Source: Acidobacteriota bacterium
Lineage (GTDB): Bacteria; Acidobacteriota; Terriglobia; Terriglobales; Acidobacteriaceae
Assembly (NCBI GenBank): GCA_021781255.1
Contig: JAJXXG010000112.1
Location: 1-5,106, forward strand
Direction: 5' to 3'
DNA length: 5,106 nt
Program-made: the position numbers and the translations under genes
Notes under the pieces: generated by a model
Seen by the model: only the letters and a program-made list of their open reading frames with translations
What the model was told of the DNA's origin: nothing
The model's database searches: none
Shown here: one piece after another, positions 1-5,106 of the stretch
How the letters are laid out: each line of letters begins with the position of its first letter
Numbering within the stretch: the first letter of the stretch is position 1

Positions 1-62
1 TCGGGGAGCGCATCCAGGCGCAGATTCGGGTACCACAGGCTCAGATAAAGCGTGTCGGACAT
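1..62 (-). CDS. N-terminal fragment of an unidentified protein (left edge)
   Basis: An open frame begins with ATG at position 62 and runs off the left edge after 20 complete codons, reading MSDTLYLSLWYPNLRLDALP; the next codon begins GA, so residue 21 is Asp or Glu. An in-frame TAA lies two codons upstream, so this ATG is the most upstream possible start. The Shine-Dalgarno is weak (AAAGACAG directly before ATG). The gene follows glyS on the same strand after 64 bases and could be co-transcribed with it. The function is not recognisable from 20 residues. The short hydrophobic strand followed by LRLDAL faintly resembles the first beta strand of Y-family polymerase-like proteins such as ImuB, but an unknown acidobacterial conserved protein is equally likely. 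I see the start; the gene's identity is open. Confidence 0.55.
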   Translation of the reverse strand, partial: MSDTLYLSLWYPNLRLDALP

Positions 63-126
63 CTGTCTTTAGTTTAGACGGGGGCGGCGGAGAACGATGC
101 TGGAACAGCGATGCCGGCGGCGACGG

Positions 127-2253
127 TCACCCCGTAACAATCTCGCTGAAGTCGGCGATAGTGGAAAAGCTTCGCAGGACTTCGTCGATGAGGCCGAGAT
201 TTGCGCCGCGAATCTTCTCGTTGGGGTCGAGCACCATGACCTTGTCGAAGAAGGCATCGACCGTGGGCCGCAGCGTGGCGATCAGCGCGAGCGCGTCGCG
301 GTAGGATCGCTGCTCGCGGAGCTTTGCGATCTTCGGCTCCATCTCTTTTGACCGATGCCACAAGTCGATCGCTTCCAGCGCCAGTTCGCCCAGCCTTGCC
401 TGTGCGGGGTTGTAGCCCTTCTCCTCCGCCTGCCGCAGAATATTCTTGATGCGTTTGCACGCGGCAGAGACGGCCTCGAAATCTTCCGATCCGCGCACAG
501 CGACGAGCGCCTCGGCGCGCGCCGTGGCGTCGCGCACGTTGTCGGCGCCGGCAGCCAGCACGGCGTTCACCACGTCGTAAGCGAAGCCGCGCACGTCTTT
601 GAGATAGAAATTCACCCGCTCGCGCAGAAAGTCGGAGACCTGCACCTTGTTGGCTTCCTCTGCGCCGCACGCAGCCAGCACATCGCTCAAAGTAAGCGGG
701 AGCTCTGACTCAGCCAGAATCTTTACGATCGCGTTGGCTGCGCGGCGCAATGCAAACGGGTCTTTTGACCCAGTCGGCGCATTGCCGATGCCGAACATGG
801 CTGTAATTGTTTGAATGCGATCGGCGACGCCGAGCAGCTGTCCTTCTACGGTCGACGGAATTGCATCTTCAATCGAAGCTGGCGTGTACTGGTCGTAGAT
901 GGCCCTGGCAACAGTCTCGCCCAGCCCTTGTGCTCGCGCGTAAAGTCCGCCAATGATGCCTTGAAGCTCGGTGAACTCTTTGACCAGTTCGGTGGTCAGA
1001 TCGGTTTTGGCGAGTTCAACAGCCTTAAAGAGCGCCGATTCATCGAATGCGGCGCCAGCAGTCTTGACCTCTGCGGCTAGCGCGCCGGCAACGGCGAGGT
1101 TCTGCTCAGTCTTCCAGTAGTAGCTGCCGAGATCTTTCTGAAACGTCACGTGTTTCAGGCCTTCGAAGCGCTGGGCCAGCGGAGTCTTCTGGTCGAAGTC
1201 CCAGAAGAAACGCGCATCCTTGAACCGCGCGCGCAGAACCCGCGCATTGCCATGGCGAATGATGGCCGCGCCCTCCTCGTTCGCCTGTGTGTTCAGCACG
1301 GCCAGGAAGTGCGGCGCCAGCTTGCCGTTTGCATCATCTACCGCGAAGTACTTCTGGTGGTCGCGCATCACCGTGACAAGTACTTCTTCGGGCAGGGCAA
1401 GGTACTCAGGCTCAAATTCGCCGAGGATCACCGTGGGCCACTCGGTAAGGTGCGTGACTGTTTCGACCAGCTCCTCATCCTCCCGCCAGCGCGCGCCGGC
1501 AACGGTGCGCGTGGCCGCATCCAGAGCTTTTCGTATGATCTGCCTGCGCTCGGCAACGTCAGCAACCACGCTGGCCGCGCGCAAGCTCTCTTTGTAGCTC
1601 ATGGCCGAAGGCAGAACCACGGAGTCATCCCCATGTAAAACGCGATGGCCACGGCTCTTGTTCCCCGCGGCGATTCCCGCAATCTCCAGCGGGACGATCT
1701 CGGAATCCATGAGCGCAACGACCCATCGCACCGGCCGTACAAAGCGTTCCGGCTTCGCTGCGCGCACGGGGTCCCCGCCTGACGATTTTTGTCCGGTGGG
1801 GCTTTGCCAGTACATGTTCTTGGCCCAGTAAATCGCGAGAACTTCCTTGGGCAATTCGGCCACAAGGATTTCGGTCGCGGTGCGGCCCGGCCGCTTGACG
1901 GTCGCGCCTGCGTACTCGCCCTTGGGCGTTTCCACTTTTTCGAGATCCGCAACGGCAATGCCGGCCTTTTTCGCAAAGGCCTGGGCCGCAGGGGTTGGCG
2001 CGCCATCCTGGAAGGCCACCTTCCACGAGGGGCCGGTCAACTGTTCCTCGGTATCGGCCTGCTTCGCAAGCACGCCTTCGGCCACGACGGCCAGCCGCCG
2101 CGGCGTGGAATAGGTGGTCAGCCTGGCATCGGGCGCAAGCAGCCGCTCGCGCGTCAGTAGATCGTTGACCCGTTTGCCCAACTCGGCCTCCGCCCCGGCA
2201 ATCATCCGCGCGGGAACCTCTTCCAACCCGATCTCTAGTAAAAAGTCTGCCAT
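127..2253 (-). CDS. glyS: Glycyl-tRNA synthetase beta subunit
   Basis: GlyS is the large subunit of the cytoplasmic alpha2beta2 glycyl-tRNA synthetase. It recognises and binds tRNA-Gly while GlyQ catalyses glycine activation. The 708-residue product is close to E. coli GlyS (689). With ATG 2253 as residue 1, visible family blocks are: LLEIGLEEVPARM at the N-terminus; FVRPVRW near 171; GHRVLHG near 203; MRDHQKYFAV near 297; GNARVLRARFKDARFFW near 336; the HD-like helical region LAKTDLTTELVKEFTELQG near 414-432; PTGSKDPFALRRAANAI near 493; then the anticodon-binding tail with CKRIKNIL near 600 and FFDKVMVLDP near 669. Start choice: GTG at 2256 directly precedes ATG 2253, and an in-frame TAA directly precedes the GTG, so only these two starts are plausible; I prefer the ATG because MADFLLEIG is typical. 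The Shine-Dalgarno is poor (GAGAA). Residues ~150-168 form a hydrophilic insertion absent from the E. coli-type sequence. It lies 129 bases downstream of glyQ; the gap holds a palindromic element. Confidence 0.97.
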   Translation of the reverse strand: MADFLLEIGLEEVPARMIAGAEAELGKRVNDLLTRERLLAPDARLTTYSTPRRLAVVAEGVLAKQADTEEQLTGPSWKVAFQDGAPTPAAQAFAKKAGIAVADLEKVETPKGEYAGATVKRPGRTATEILVAELPKEVLAIYWAKNMYWQSPTGQKSSGGDPVRAAKPERFVRPVRWVVALMDSEIVPLEIAGIAAGNKSRGHRVLHGDDSVVLPSAMSYKESLRAASVVADVAERRQIIRKALDAATRTVAGARWREDEELVETVTHLTEWPTVILGEFEPEYLALPEEVLVTVMRDHQKYFAVDDANGKLAPHFLAVLNTQANEEGAAIIRHGNARVLRARFKDARFFWDFDQKTPLAQRFEGLKHVTFQKDLGSYYWKTEQNLAVAGALAAEVKTAGAAFDESALFKAVELAKTDLTTELVKEFTELQGIIGGLYARAQGLGETVARAIYDQYTPASIEDAIPSTVEGQLLGVADRIQTITAMFGIGNAPTGSKDPFALRRAANAIVKILAESELPLTLSDVLAACGAEEANKVQVSDFLRERVNFYLKDVRGFAYDVVNAVLAAGADNVRDATARAEALVAVRGSEDFEAVSAACKRIKNILRQAEEKGYNPAQARLGELALEAIDLWHRSKEMEPKIAKLREQRSYRDALALIATLRPTVDAFFDKVMVLDPNEKIRGANLGLIDEVLRSFSTIADFSEIVTG

Positions 2254-2264
2254 CACTTATCGTG

Positions 2265-2296
2265 TTCTCGCTGACCCGCTAACTTGCCAACTCGCT
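2265..2296 (-). repeat. Degenerate 8-base tandem repeat, four units, just upstream of glyS
   Basis: On the minus strand four consecutive octamers read AGCGAGTT, GGCAAGTT, AGCGGGTC and AGCGAGAA, giving a consensus close to RGCRRGTY. The array ends 11 bases before the glyS ATG, so it fills the place where a ribosome binding site belongs; the last unit supplies the only weak purine-rich candidate (GAGAA). Related units recur at 2377-2392 over the end of glyQ. Seen directly in the sequence; any function is unknown. Confidence 0.55.
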
Positions 2297-2306
2297 ACCA
2301 CCCTGG

Positions 2307-2357
2307 GTGCCCCATCCTTGCGGCGTTCCTGTTTTTGCCGAAAGGGTGGGAAAGCAC
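2307..2357. repeat. Palindromic (REP-like) element between glyQ and glyS
   Basis: The arms 2311-2324 (CCCATCCTTGCGGC) and 2337-2350 (GCCGAAAGGGTGGG) are inverted copies: 12 of 14 positions pair normally, one is a G-U wobble in the plus-strand sense and one is a mismatch. They enclose a 12-base loop. GTGC at 2307-2310 and GCAC at 2354-2357 can extend the stem past a 3-base bulge. No T-run follows on the minus strand, so it does not look like a rho-independent terminator for glyQ. From memory, similar GGGTGCCCCATCC / AAGGGTGGG palindromes are scattered between genes in acidobacterial genomes; this was not checked. It may stabilise the upstream transcript or tune the GlyQ:GlyS ratio, which is inference. 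Confidence 0.6.
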
Positions 2358-2376
2358 GAATGTCAACCCACGAGTG

Positions 2377-2392
2377 GTCTTGCTAACCCGCT
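2377..2392 (-). repeat. Second copy of the 8-base repeat, overlapping the glyQ stop codon
   Basis: Minus-strand bases 2392 to 2379 read AGCGGGTTAGCAAG. This differs from the array near glyS (AGCGAGTTGGCAAG and AGCGGGTCAGCGAG) at two positions in each comparison, all transitions. It spans the TAG stop of glyQ (2383-2385) and lies in the same orientation as the array at 2265-2296, so the palindromic element sits between two direct copies. The match is short and could arise by chance. Confidence 0.4.
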
Positions 2393-3342
2393 TCCTGTTG
2401 CTGCGCATAGGCTTTGGCAACGCCCACAGCCAGATTGCGAATCCGCCCAATCACGCCCACGCGCTCCGTCACGCTGATCGCGCCGCGCGCGTCAAGCAGA
2501 TTGAACAAATTCGAGCACTTGAGCGCCAGTTCGTACGTGGCCAGCAGCGGAAAGCGGCGCTTCTCCACGGCGCTCGCCGTTTCGCTCGCCATCAGCGTGC
2601 CGGCCTGGTCAAGCAGCGCCTGCGCCTCGGCTTCATAACTGTTGAAATGTTCCCAAAGCCGCGGCACGTCCGCGCGCTCGAAGTTGTACACCGAGAACTG
2701 CAGCTCCTCGGCCAGGCGCACATCACCATACGTTACCGGCGCGCCGGTTTCCGGATCGCGCGCCCACACAATGTCGTAAATCGAGTCCACATCCTGTAAA
2801 AACTGTGCAATGCGCTCCATTCCGTAGGTGAGCTCGGCGCAGATGGGGTCGAGATCGAGCCCGCCGCACTGCTGGAAATAGGTGAACTGCGTAATCTCCA
2901 GACCGTCCAGCATTACCTGCCAGCCCACGCCCCACGCGCCGCCCGCAGGCCACTCCCAGTTGTCTTCTTCAAACTTCAGGTCGTGGTGTTTCAGGTCGAT
3001 GCCCATGGCCTCGAGGGATTCGAGATAGAGCTCCTGCACGTTGACCGGCGGCGGCTTCAGGATCAGTTGGAACTGCGTGTGCTTGAACAGCCGGTTGGGA
3101 TTCTCGCCGTAGCGCCCGTCGGCCGGTCGGCGCGACGGCTGCGCGTAGCCAACCCGGTATGGCCTCGGCCCCAGCACACGCAGAAAGGTCTCCGGACACA
3201 TCGTGCCGGCGCCCACTTCCACGTCATAGGGCTGCTGGATCACGCAGCCCCGCTCTGCCCAGAACCGCTGCAGGCGGAAGAGCAGATCCTGAAAGCTAAG
3301 CGAGGCAGGCTTCACACGCGGTACGGCTTGGGCAGCGGACAC
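2383..3342 (-). CDS. glyQ: Glycyl-tRNA synthetase alpha subunit
   Basis: GlyQ is the class II catalytic subunit that forms glycyl-adenylate and, with GlyS, charges tRNA-Gly in the cytoplasm. The product is 319 residues (E. coli 303). Family signatures are almost continuous: [18 protein letters not shown] near 16-33, [15 protein letters not shown] near 41-55, the motif 2 region [18 protein letters not shown] at 68-85, [19 protein letters not shown] near 125-143, [10 protein letters not shown] near 149, and motif 3 [13 protein letters not shown] at 171-183, whose Arg177 is the expected nucleotide-binding arginine. The C-terminal helices carry [14 protein letters not shown] near 281-294. Residues ~246-263 form a spacer longer than in E. 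coli, before the conserved FNLLDAR helix. The start is GTG at 3342: the next upstream in-frame codons contain no ATG, GTG or TTG before a TAA, and a purine-rich site (GAAGAGAGAG) lies upstream at good distance. It follows recO after 79 bases and may share its transcript or use the promoter candidate in that gap. Confidence 0.97.
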   Translation of the reverse strand: MSAAQAVPRVKPASLSFQDLLFRLQRFWAERGCVIQQPYDVEVGAGTMCPETFLRVLGPRPYRVGYAQPSRRPADGRYGENPNRLFKHTQFQLILKPPPVNVQELYLESLEAMGIDLKHHDLKFEEDNWEWPAGGAWGVGWQVMLDGLEITQFTYFQQCGGLDLDPICAELTYGMERIAQFLQDVDSIYDIVWARDPETGAPVTYGDVRLAEELQFSVYNFERADVPRLWEHFNSYEAEAQALLDQAGTLMASETASAVEKRRFPLLATYELALKCSNLFNLLDARGAISVTERVGVIGRIRNLAVGVAKAYAQQQEAG

Positions 3343-3362
3343 TGGCTTTTCTCTCTCTTCGG
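3343..3362 (-). promoter_or_regulatory. Purine-rich ribosome binding site for the GTG start of glyQ
   Basis: Minus-strand bases 3360 to 3351 read GAAGAGAGAG, followed by eight bases (AAAAGCCA) and then the GTG at 3342. This run supports the GTG start, since no other in-frame start codon exists upstream before the TAA and the first in-frame Met downstream is at residue 48, past conserved sequence. Confidence 0.6.
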
Positions 3363-3375
3363 GGACTAAACATTG

Positions 3376-3405
3376 ATTTTAGCAGTTGCAACTTCAACTA
3401 TTTAA
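3376..3405 (-). promoter_or_regulatory. Candidate glyQ promoter with overlapping palindrome
   Basis: Between recO and glyQ base composition drops abruptly to AT-rich (about 3368-3407) inside a GC-rich window. The minus strand has a good -10-like hexamer TAAAAT at 3381-3376; a weak -35 candidate TTAAAT lies 18 bases upstream (3405-3400). A perfect 10-bp palindrome AGTTGCAACT (3384-3393) falls in the spacer and could be an operator. The leader would be about 30 bases, too short for a T-box riboswitch. Only the -10 is convincing; glyQ could equally be read through from recO. Confidence 0.33.
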
Positions 3406-3421
3406 GTGGCGCCATCCGAGC

Positions 3422-4210
3422 TCACCCGCCCAGCCTTGCGATCGCCTCCGCGCTCCGGAGCTTGCGCTCCACGTGGCGCTCCATCGTTTGCAGGGTGAAT
3501 CGCCGCAGATCCTGCCCCCGCCTGCGCGGCCACGGCTCCTGGGCAAAGGATGAGGCGGGCGCGCGCAACATCCGCTGCGCAAGCTGCCATGAGTCGGACG
3601 AGAGCGCGCTTGCCGAGCCGCTGGCGTGCAGGGCGCAGAAAAGTCCGTCAGACCAGCTCGCGAATGCAACCTCCTCTGCGCGCAGCGCCTCGCCGCAGAC
3701 AATGCAGCGCCCGATATCGGGAAGCAGCCCCATCAGGCGCGTCATCCACAGCGAGAAGTAGGTAAGCGCCATCCAGGGCTGGGCAGCCTGGGGCTGAGTT
3801 GAGCCGCTGGATGCCGGCTGCGGCTCCACCGCCGCCGTCTGCTCCAGCACCGAGACCAGCAGCCGGAAAACAGCGTCCTGCGGATCGTGCTCGGGCAGCA
3901 TCTCGTCCAGCACCTCGGCATAAAAACTCAGCACCGCCATGCGCGCGTGGTCGATAGGAGCGGAAAGAGGCGAGCGCAGAATCTCCAGTTGGTCGAGCCG
4001 CACCAGCTCCTGCCGCGGCCGCTCAACAAACCACGCGCGCGCCAGCGTCATCGGCTCCAGTGCGCCGCCAAAGCGTTTGCGGCTCTTGAGCGCCGCCTTG
4101 GCCACGCCGCGCATGCGGCCGTAGTCGCGTGTAAAAAAGCTCACGATCAGATCCGCTTCCTGGACCGGCCAGGTACGCAGAACCATCGCGTCTGAGCAGA
4201 GAACCGCCAT
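3422..4210 (-). CDS. recO: DNA repair protein RecO
   Basis: RecO works with RecR (and RecF) to displace SSB and load RecA on gapped single-stranded DNA; it also anneals complementary strands. The 262-residue product has the family layout. The N-terminal OB-fold spans about 1-80 and includes AMVLRTWPVQEADLIVSFFT and GRMRGVAKAALKSRKRFGG (31-49). The helical C-terminal domain has a zinc-site pattern of Cys169-x2-Cys172 and Cys192-x2-His195. Most RecO proteins with this site use four cysteines, so His195 in the last position is a small departure. A low-complexity Pro/Gln/Ser linker lies at about 129-144. The ATG at 4210 is preceded immediately by GAAGAGGG, so the ribosome site is unusually close; in-frame TGA codons just upstream rule out an earlier start, and starting at Met9 would clip the first OB strand. 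The recO-glyQ order is conserved in many bacteria. Confidence 0.93.
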   Translation of the reverse strand: MAVLCSDAMVLRTWPVQEADLIVSFFTRDYGRMRGVAKAALKSRKRFGGALEPMTLARAWFVERPRQELVRLDQLEILRSPLSAPIDHARMAVLSFYAEVLDEMLPEHDPQDAVFRLLVSVLEQTAAVEPQPASSGSTQPQAAQPWMALTYFSLWMTRLMGLLPDIGRCIVCGEALRAEEVAFASWSDGLFCALHASGSASALSSDSWQLAQRMLRAPASSFAQEPWPRRRGQDLRRFTLQTMERHVERKLRSAEAIARLGG

Positions 4211-4287
4211 CCCTCTTCATCATCGCACCGAAGCCGATGCGGCCTTCTGCGTCCGCGCCCCGCCTCGAACCGCCGCTGAAGACACAA

Positions 4288-4317
4288 ACGCGCGTCCCGC
4301 CGTGGCAGGGCGCGCGC
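4288..4317 (-). terminator. Candidate terminator hairpin downstream of the ferredoxin gene
   Basis: The arms 4289-4300 and 4305-4316 are GC-rich inverted copies (CGCGCGTCCCGC against GCAGGGCGCGCG in plus-strand sense) with one mismatch and one wobble around a 4-base loop. On the minus strand the stem is followed by TTTGTGTCTT, an interrupted T-rich stretch. The hairpin lies about 40 bases after the ferredoxin stop, a sensible place for termination. The T-tract is imperfect, so it may be only a pause site or an RNA 3'-end stabiliser. Confidence 0.4.
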
Positions 4318-4356
4318 CGAGTCGAACCTGAGTAGCTTGAAAGTCCGTCTTAGTGC

Positions 4357-4617
4357 TTAGCGGCCGAAGTGCGTGGCATTCTTCTCGGTAAAGTGCGACC
4401 ACTTCTCCGGCAGGTCATCCTGCGCAAAGATGGCCGAAACCGGGCACACGGGAACGCAGGCGCCGCAGTCGATGCACTCGACAGGATCGATGAAAAGCTG
4501 ATCGGCGTCGCCATGACCGCCTTCGTCCTTCTTGGGGTGGATGCAATCGACAGGACAAGCGTCCACGCAGGCGGTGTCCTTGGTGCCGATACAAGGTTCT
4601 GCAATCACGTATGCCAT
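4357..4617 (-). CDS. Seven-iron [3Fe-4S][4Fe-4S] ferredoxin
   Basis: This is a small soluble electron carrier of 86 residues. Cysteines lie at 9, 17, 21, 25, 48, 51, 54 and 58. By analogy with Azotobacter ferredoxin I and Thermus ferredoxin, Cys9, Cys17 and Cys58 should bind a 3Fe-4S cluster, and Cys21, Cys48, Cys51 and Cys54 a 4Fe-4S cluster; Cys25 is then non-ligand. The first motif reads CIGTKDTACVDACP, with Thr12 where a classic 8Fe ferredoxin has its second Cys, which supports the 7Fe type. The second motif is CIDCGACVPVCP. The tail (LPEKWSHFTEKNATHF) matches the short C-terminus of the Thermus type, not the long Azotobacter one. The start is ATG 4617, with a good GGAGAGA site 6 bases upstream. 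The redox partner cannot be read from the context, because neither neighbour is a recognisable redox enzyme. It stands apart from both (192 and 146 base gaps) and is probably its own transcription unit. Confidence 0.95.
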   Translation of the reverse strand: MAYVIAEPCIGTKDTACVDACPVDCIHPKKDEGGHGDADQLFIDPVECIDCGACVPVCPVSAIFAQDDLPEKWSHFTEKNATHFGR

Positions 4618-4618
4618 T

Positions 4619-4631
4619 TCTGATCTCTCCG
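4619..4631 (-). promoter_or_regulatory. Ribosome binding site of the ferredoxin gene
   Basis: Minus strand GGAGAGATCAGAA immediately precedes the ATG at 4617. The GGAGAGA core at suitable spacing fixes the MAYVIAEP start over longer in-frame extensions that reach back to about 4761 without family-like sequence. Confidence 0.75.
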
Positions 4632-4683
4632 CGGAACTCCGGCGGTGTCGCTTGCGTCCACCGCACAGAACATCTCGTGGCTG

Positions 4684-4720
4684 ATAGTAGCATACGAGCC
4701 TGCCGGGTGACTCCCGGCTC
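4684..4720 (-). promoter_or_regulatory. Candidate extended -10 promoter and operator-like inverted repeat for the ferredoxin gene
   Basis: The minus strand reads TGC then TACTAT (4692-4684), an extended -10 form, about 67 bases before the ferredoxin ATG. No good -35 hexamer is present 16-18 bases upstream. That position instead holds a perfect inverted repeat GCCGGG-AGTCA-CCCGGC (4718-4702), flanked by GAG/CTC-like bases. A weak -35 with an extended -10 and a dyad at -35 is a pattern seen at regulated promoters, but short GC dyads also occur by chance here. Confidence 0.33.
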
Positions 4721-4742
4721 TTGCAACACCGTTTTGCGATGC

Positions 4743-4763
4743 GAGAAAGGCTGGAATCCAACC
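4743..4763 (-). terminator. Candidate terminator of the right-hand partial gene
   Basis: The minus strand reads GGTTGGATTCCAGCC then TTTCTC (4763-4743). The first 15 bases can fold into a 6-bp stem (one G-U pair) with a 3-base loop, followed at once by a short T-rich tail. It lies about 47 bases after the stop codon of the partial gene. Stem and T-tract are both short, so termination efficiency is uncertain. Confidence 0.33.
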
Positions 4764-4809
4764 CGCTCCGGCCTTGACCGCAACCCTGCGGCGCCCCCCG
4801 CGGCGAGCT

Positions 4810-5106
4810 CTACTTCTTGGGCGGCGTTGTCTGCTGTTGATCCTTGGGCTGATCCGGATTGGTGATCTCCTGATCGCCGTAAAACACCTTGGCTGAAGAG
4901 CCAAAACGCTTGTAATCGGAGTATTTGACCACATCGCGGATATGCACGTCCTGGGCCATGTACCCGTAGCCGCCGGTAAAGTGCAGCCAGCCCTCGCCCT
5001 TGGTGTACACCGGGAACCAGTAGTGGCCGTCGACCTGCTGCCGCCAGGTCATGAAGGGCGGGTGCAGGTCCTCCTGGCCTGACTTGGTGTCGTCGGGGAC
5101 CATGCG
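4810..5106 (-). CDS. C-terminal fragment of a conserved protein of unknown function (right edge)
   Basis: The frame is open to the right edge (the first complete codon is CGC, Arg) and ends at TAG 4810-4812, giving 98 residues of a longer protein. The Met at 5103 is probably internal, because the frame continues upstream and no ribosome site can be seen. The fragment is rich in aromatic and polar residues (HPPFMTWRQQVDGHYWFPVY, GWLHFTGGYGYM, VVKYSDYKRFG), suggesting alternating beta strands, and ends in a charged, disordered-looking tail rich in Gln, Pro and Lys (about 78-98). There is no cysteine, transmembrane segment or known catalytic motif in the visible part. The VDGHYWFPVYT pattern recalls the C-terminal strands of envelope proteins with a LolA-like fold, and I associate this wording with acidobacterial hypothetical proteins; both points are memory-based guesses. 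Confidence 0.75.
   Translation of the reverse strand, partial: RMVPDDTKSGQEDLHPPFMTWRQQVDGHYWFPVYTKGEGWLHFTGGYGYMAQDVHIRDVVKYSDYKRFGSSAKVFYGDQEITNPDQPKDQQQTTPPKK

Noticed and set aside
74..670. A 198-codon minus-strand frame overlapping the end of glyS
   Set aside because: It is an alternate frame of glyS with a very Arg/Ala-rich, low-complexity product; the glyS frame is intact to its conserved C-terminus, so no frameshift is implied.
1082..1506. The 13-base string GCGCCGGCAACGG occurs twice within glyS (about 1082 and 1493)
   Set aside because: Both copies encode the similar peptide VAGA with common GC-rich codons; this is coincidence within coding sequence, not a repeat element.
2341..2356. 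Plus-strand AAAGGGTGGGAAAGCA resembles the T-box AGGGTGGNACCGCG core
   Set aside because: It is on the opposite strand to glyQ and glyS, lacks the ACCGCG half, and is explained as the right arm of the palindrome.
2284..2799. A 171-codon plus-strand open frame antisense to glyQ, and other long plus-strand frames such as 1150-1638
   Set aside because: They are antisense shadows of glyQ and glyS caused by GC-rich third positions. Their products are Arg/His/Leu-rich with no family motif, while the minus-strand frames carry continuous conserved signatures.
4308..4342. GGTTCGACTC on the minus strand looks like a tRNA T-loop
   Set aside because: The five bases after the loop do not pair with those before it, and no acceptor, D or anticodon arms can be drawn around it.
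4747..4765. GGGTTGGATTCCAGCC on the minus strand faintly resembles a tRNA T-arm
   Set aside because: It lacks the TTCGA loop core and no cloverleaf can be built around it; a short terminator-like hairpin explains it better.

Overview
The window reads as an ordinary housekeeping stretch of a GC-rich bacterial chromosome. The best guess for the organism is an acidobacterium (Acidobacteriota, Terriglobia-like). This rests on remembered resemblance of the right-hand partial protein, the GlyS/GlyQ wording and the glyQ-glyS hairpin to acidobacterial genomes; no search was run. All six supported coding regions lie on the minus strand, so transcription runs from high to low coordinates.

In transcription order: (1) the C-terminal ~98 residues of a conserved protein of unknown function, cut by the right edge (4810-5106); (2) a complete 86-residue seven-iron ferredoxin of the Thermus/Azotobacter type (4357-4617); (3) recO, a recombinational repair mediator (3422-4210); (4) glyQ, glycyl-tRNA synthetase alpha subunit (2383-3342); (5) glyS, glycyl-tRNA synthetase beta subunit (127-2253); (6) the first 20 codons of an unidentified gene, cut by the left edge (1-62). 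The order recO-glyQ-glyS matches the arrangement known from Firmicutes (era-recO-glyQ-glyS), so this is a conserved neighbourhood and not an accessory island.

No gap between genes exceeds 200 bases, but the gaps are not empty. The 4618-4809 gap holds a candidate terminator hairpin and a candidate extended -10 promoter for the ferredoxin, with an inverted repeat where the -35 box should be. The 4211-4356 gap holds a strong GC-rich hairpin that may terminate the ferredoxin transcript. The 3343-3421 gap is a sharp AT-rich dip with a -10-like box and a perfect 10-bp palindrome ahead of glyQ. The 2257-2382 gap between glyQ and glyS holds a 14-bp-arm palindromic element flanked on both sides by copies of a degenerate 8-base repeat; this is the most unusual structure in the window.

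GlyQ and GlyS together form the tetrameric glycyl-tRNA synthetase that charges tRNA-Gly; RecO and the ferredoxin are functionally unrelated neighbours. I found no mobile-element gene, CRISPR array, rRNA or tRNA, and no convincing undescribed multi-gene system.
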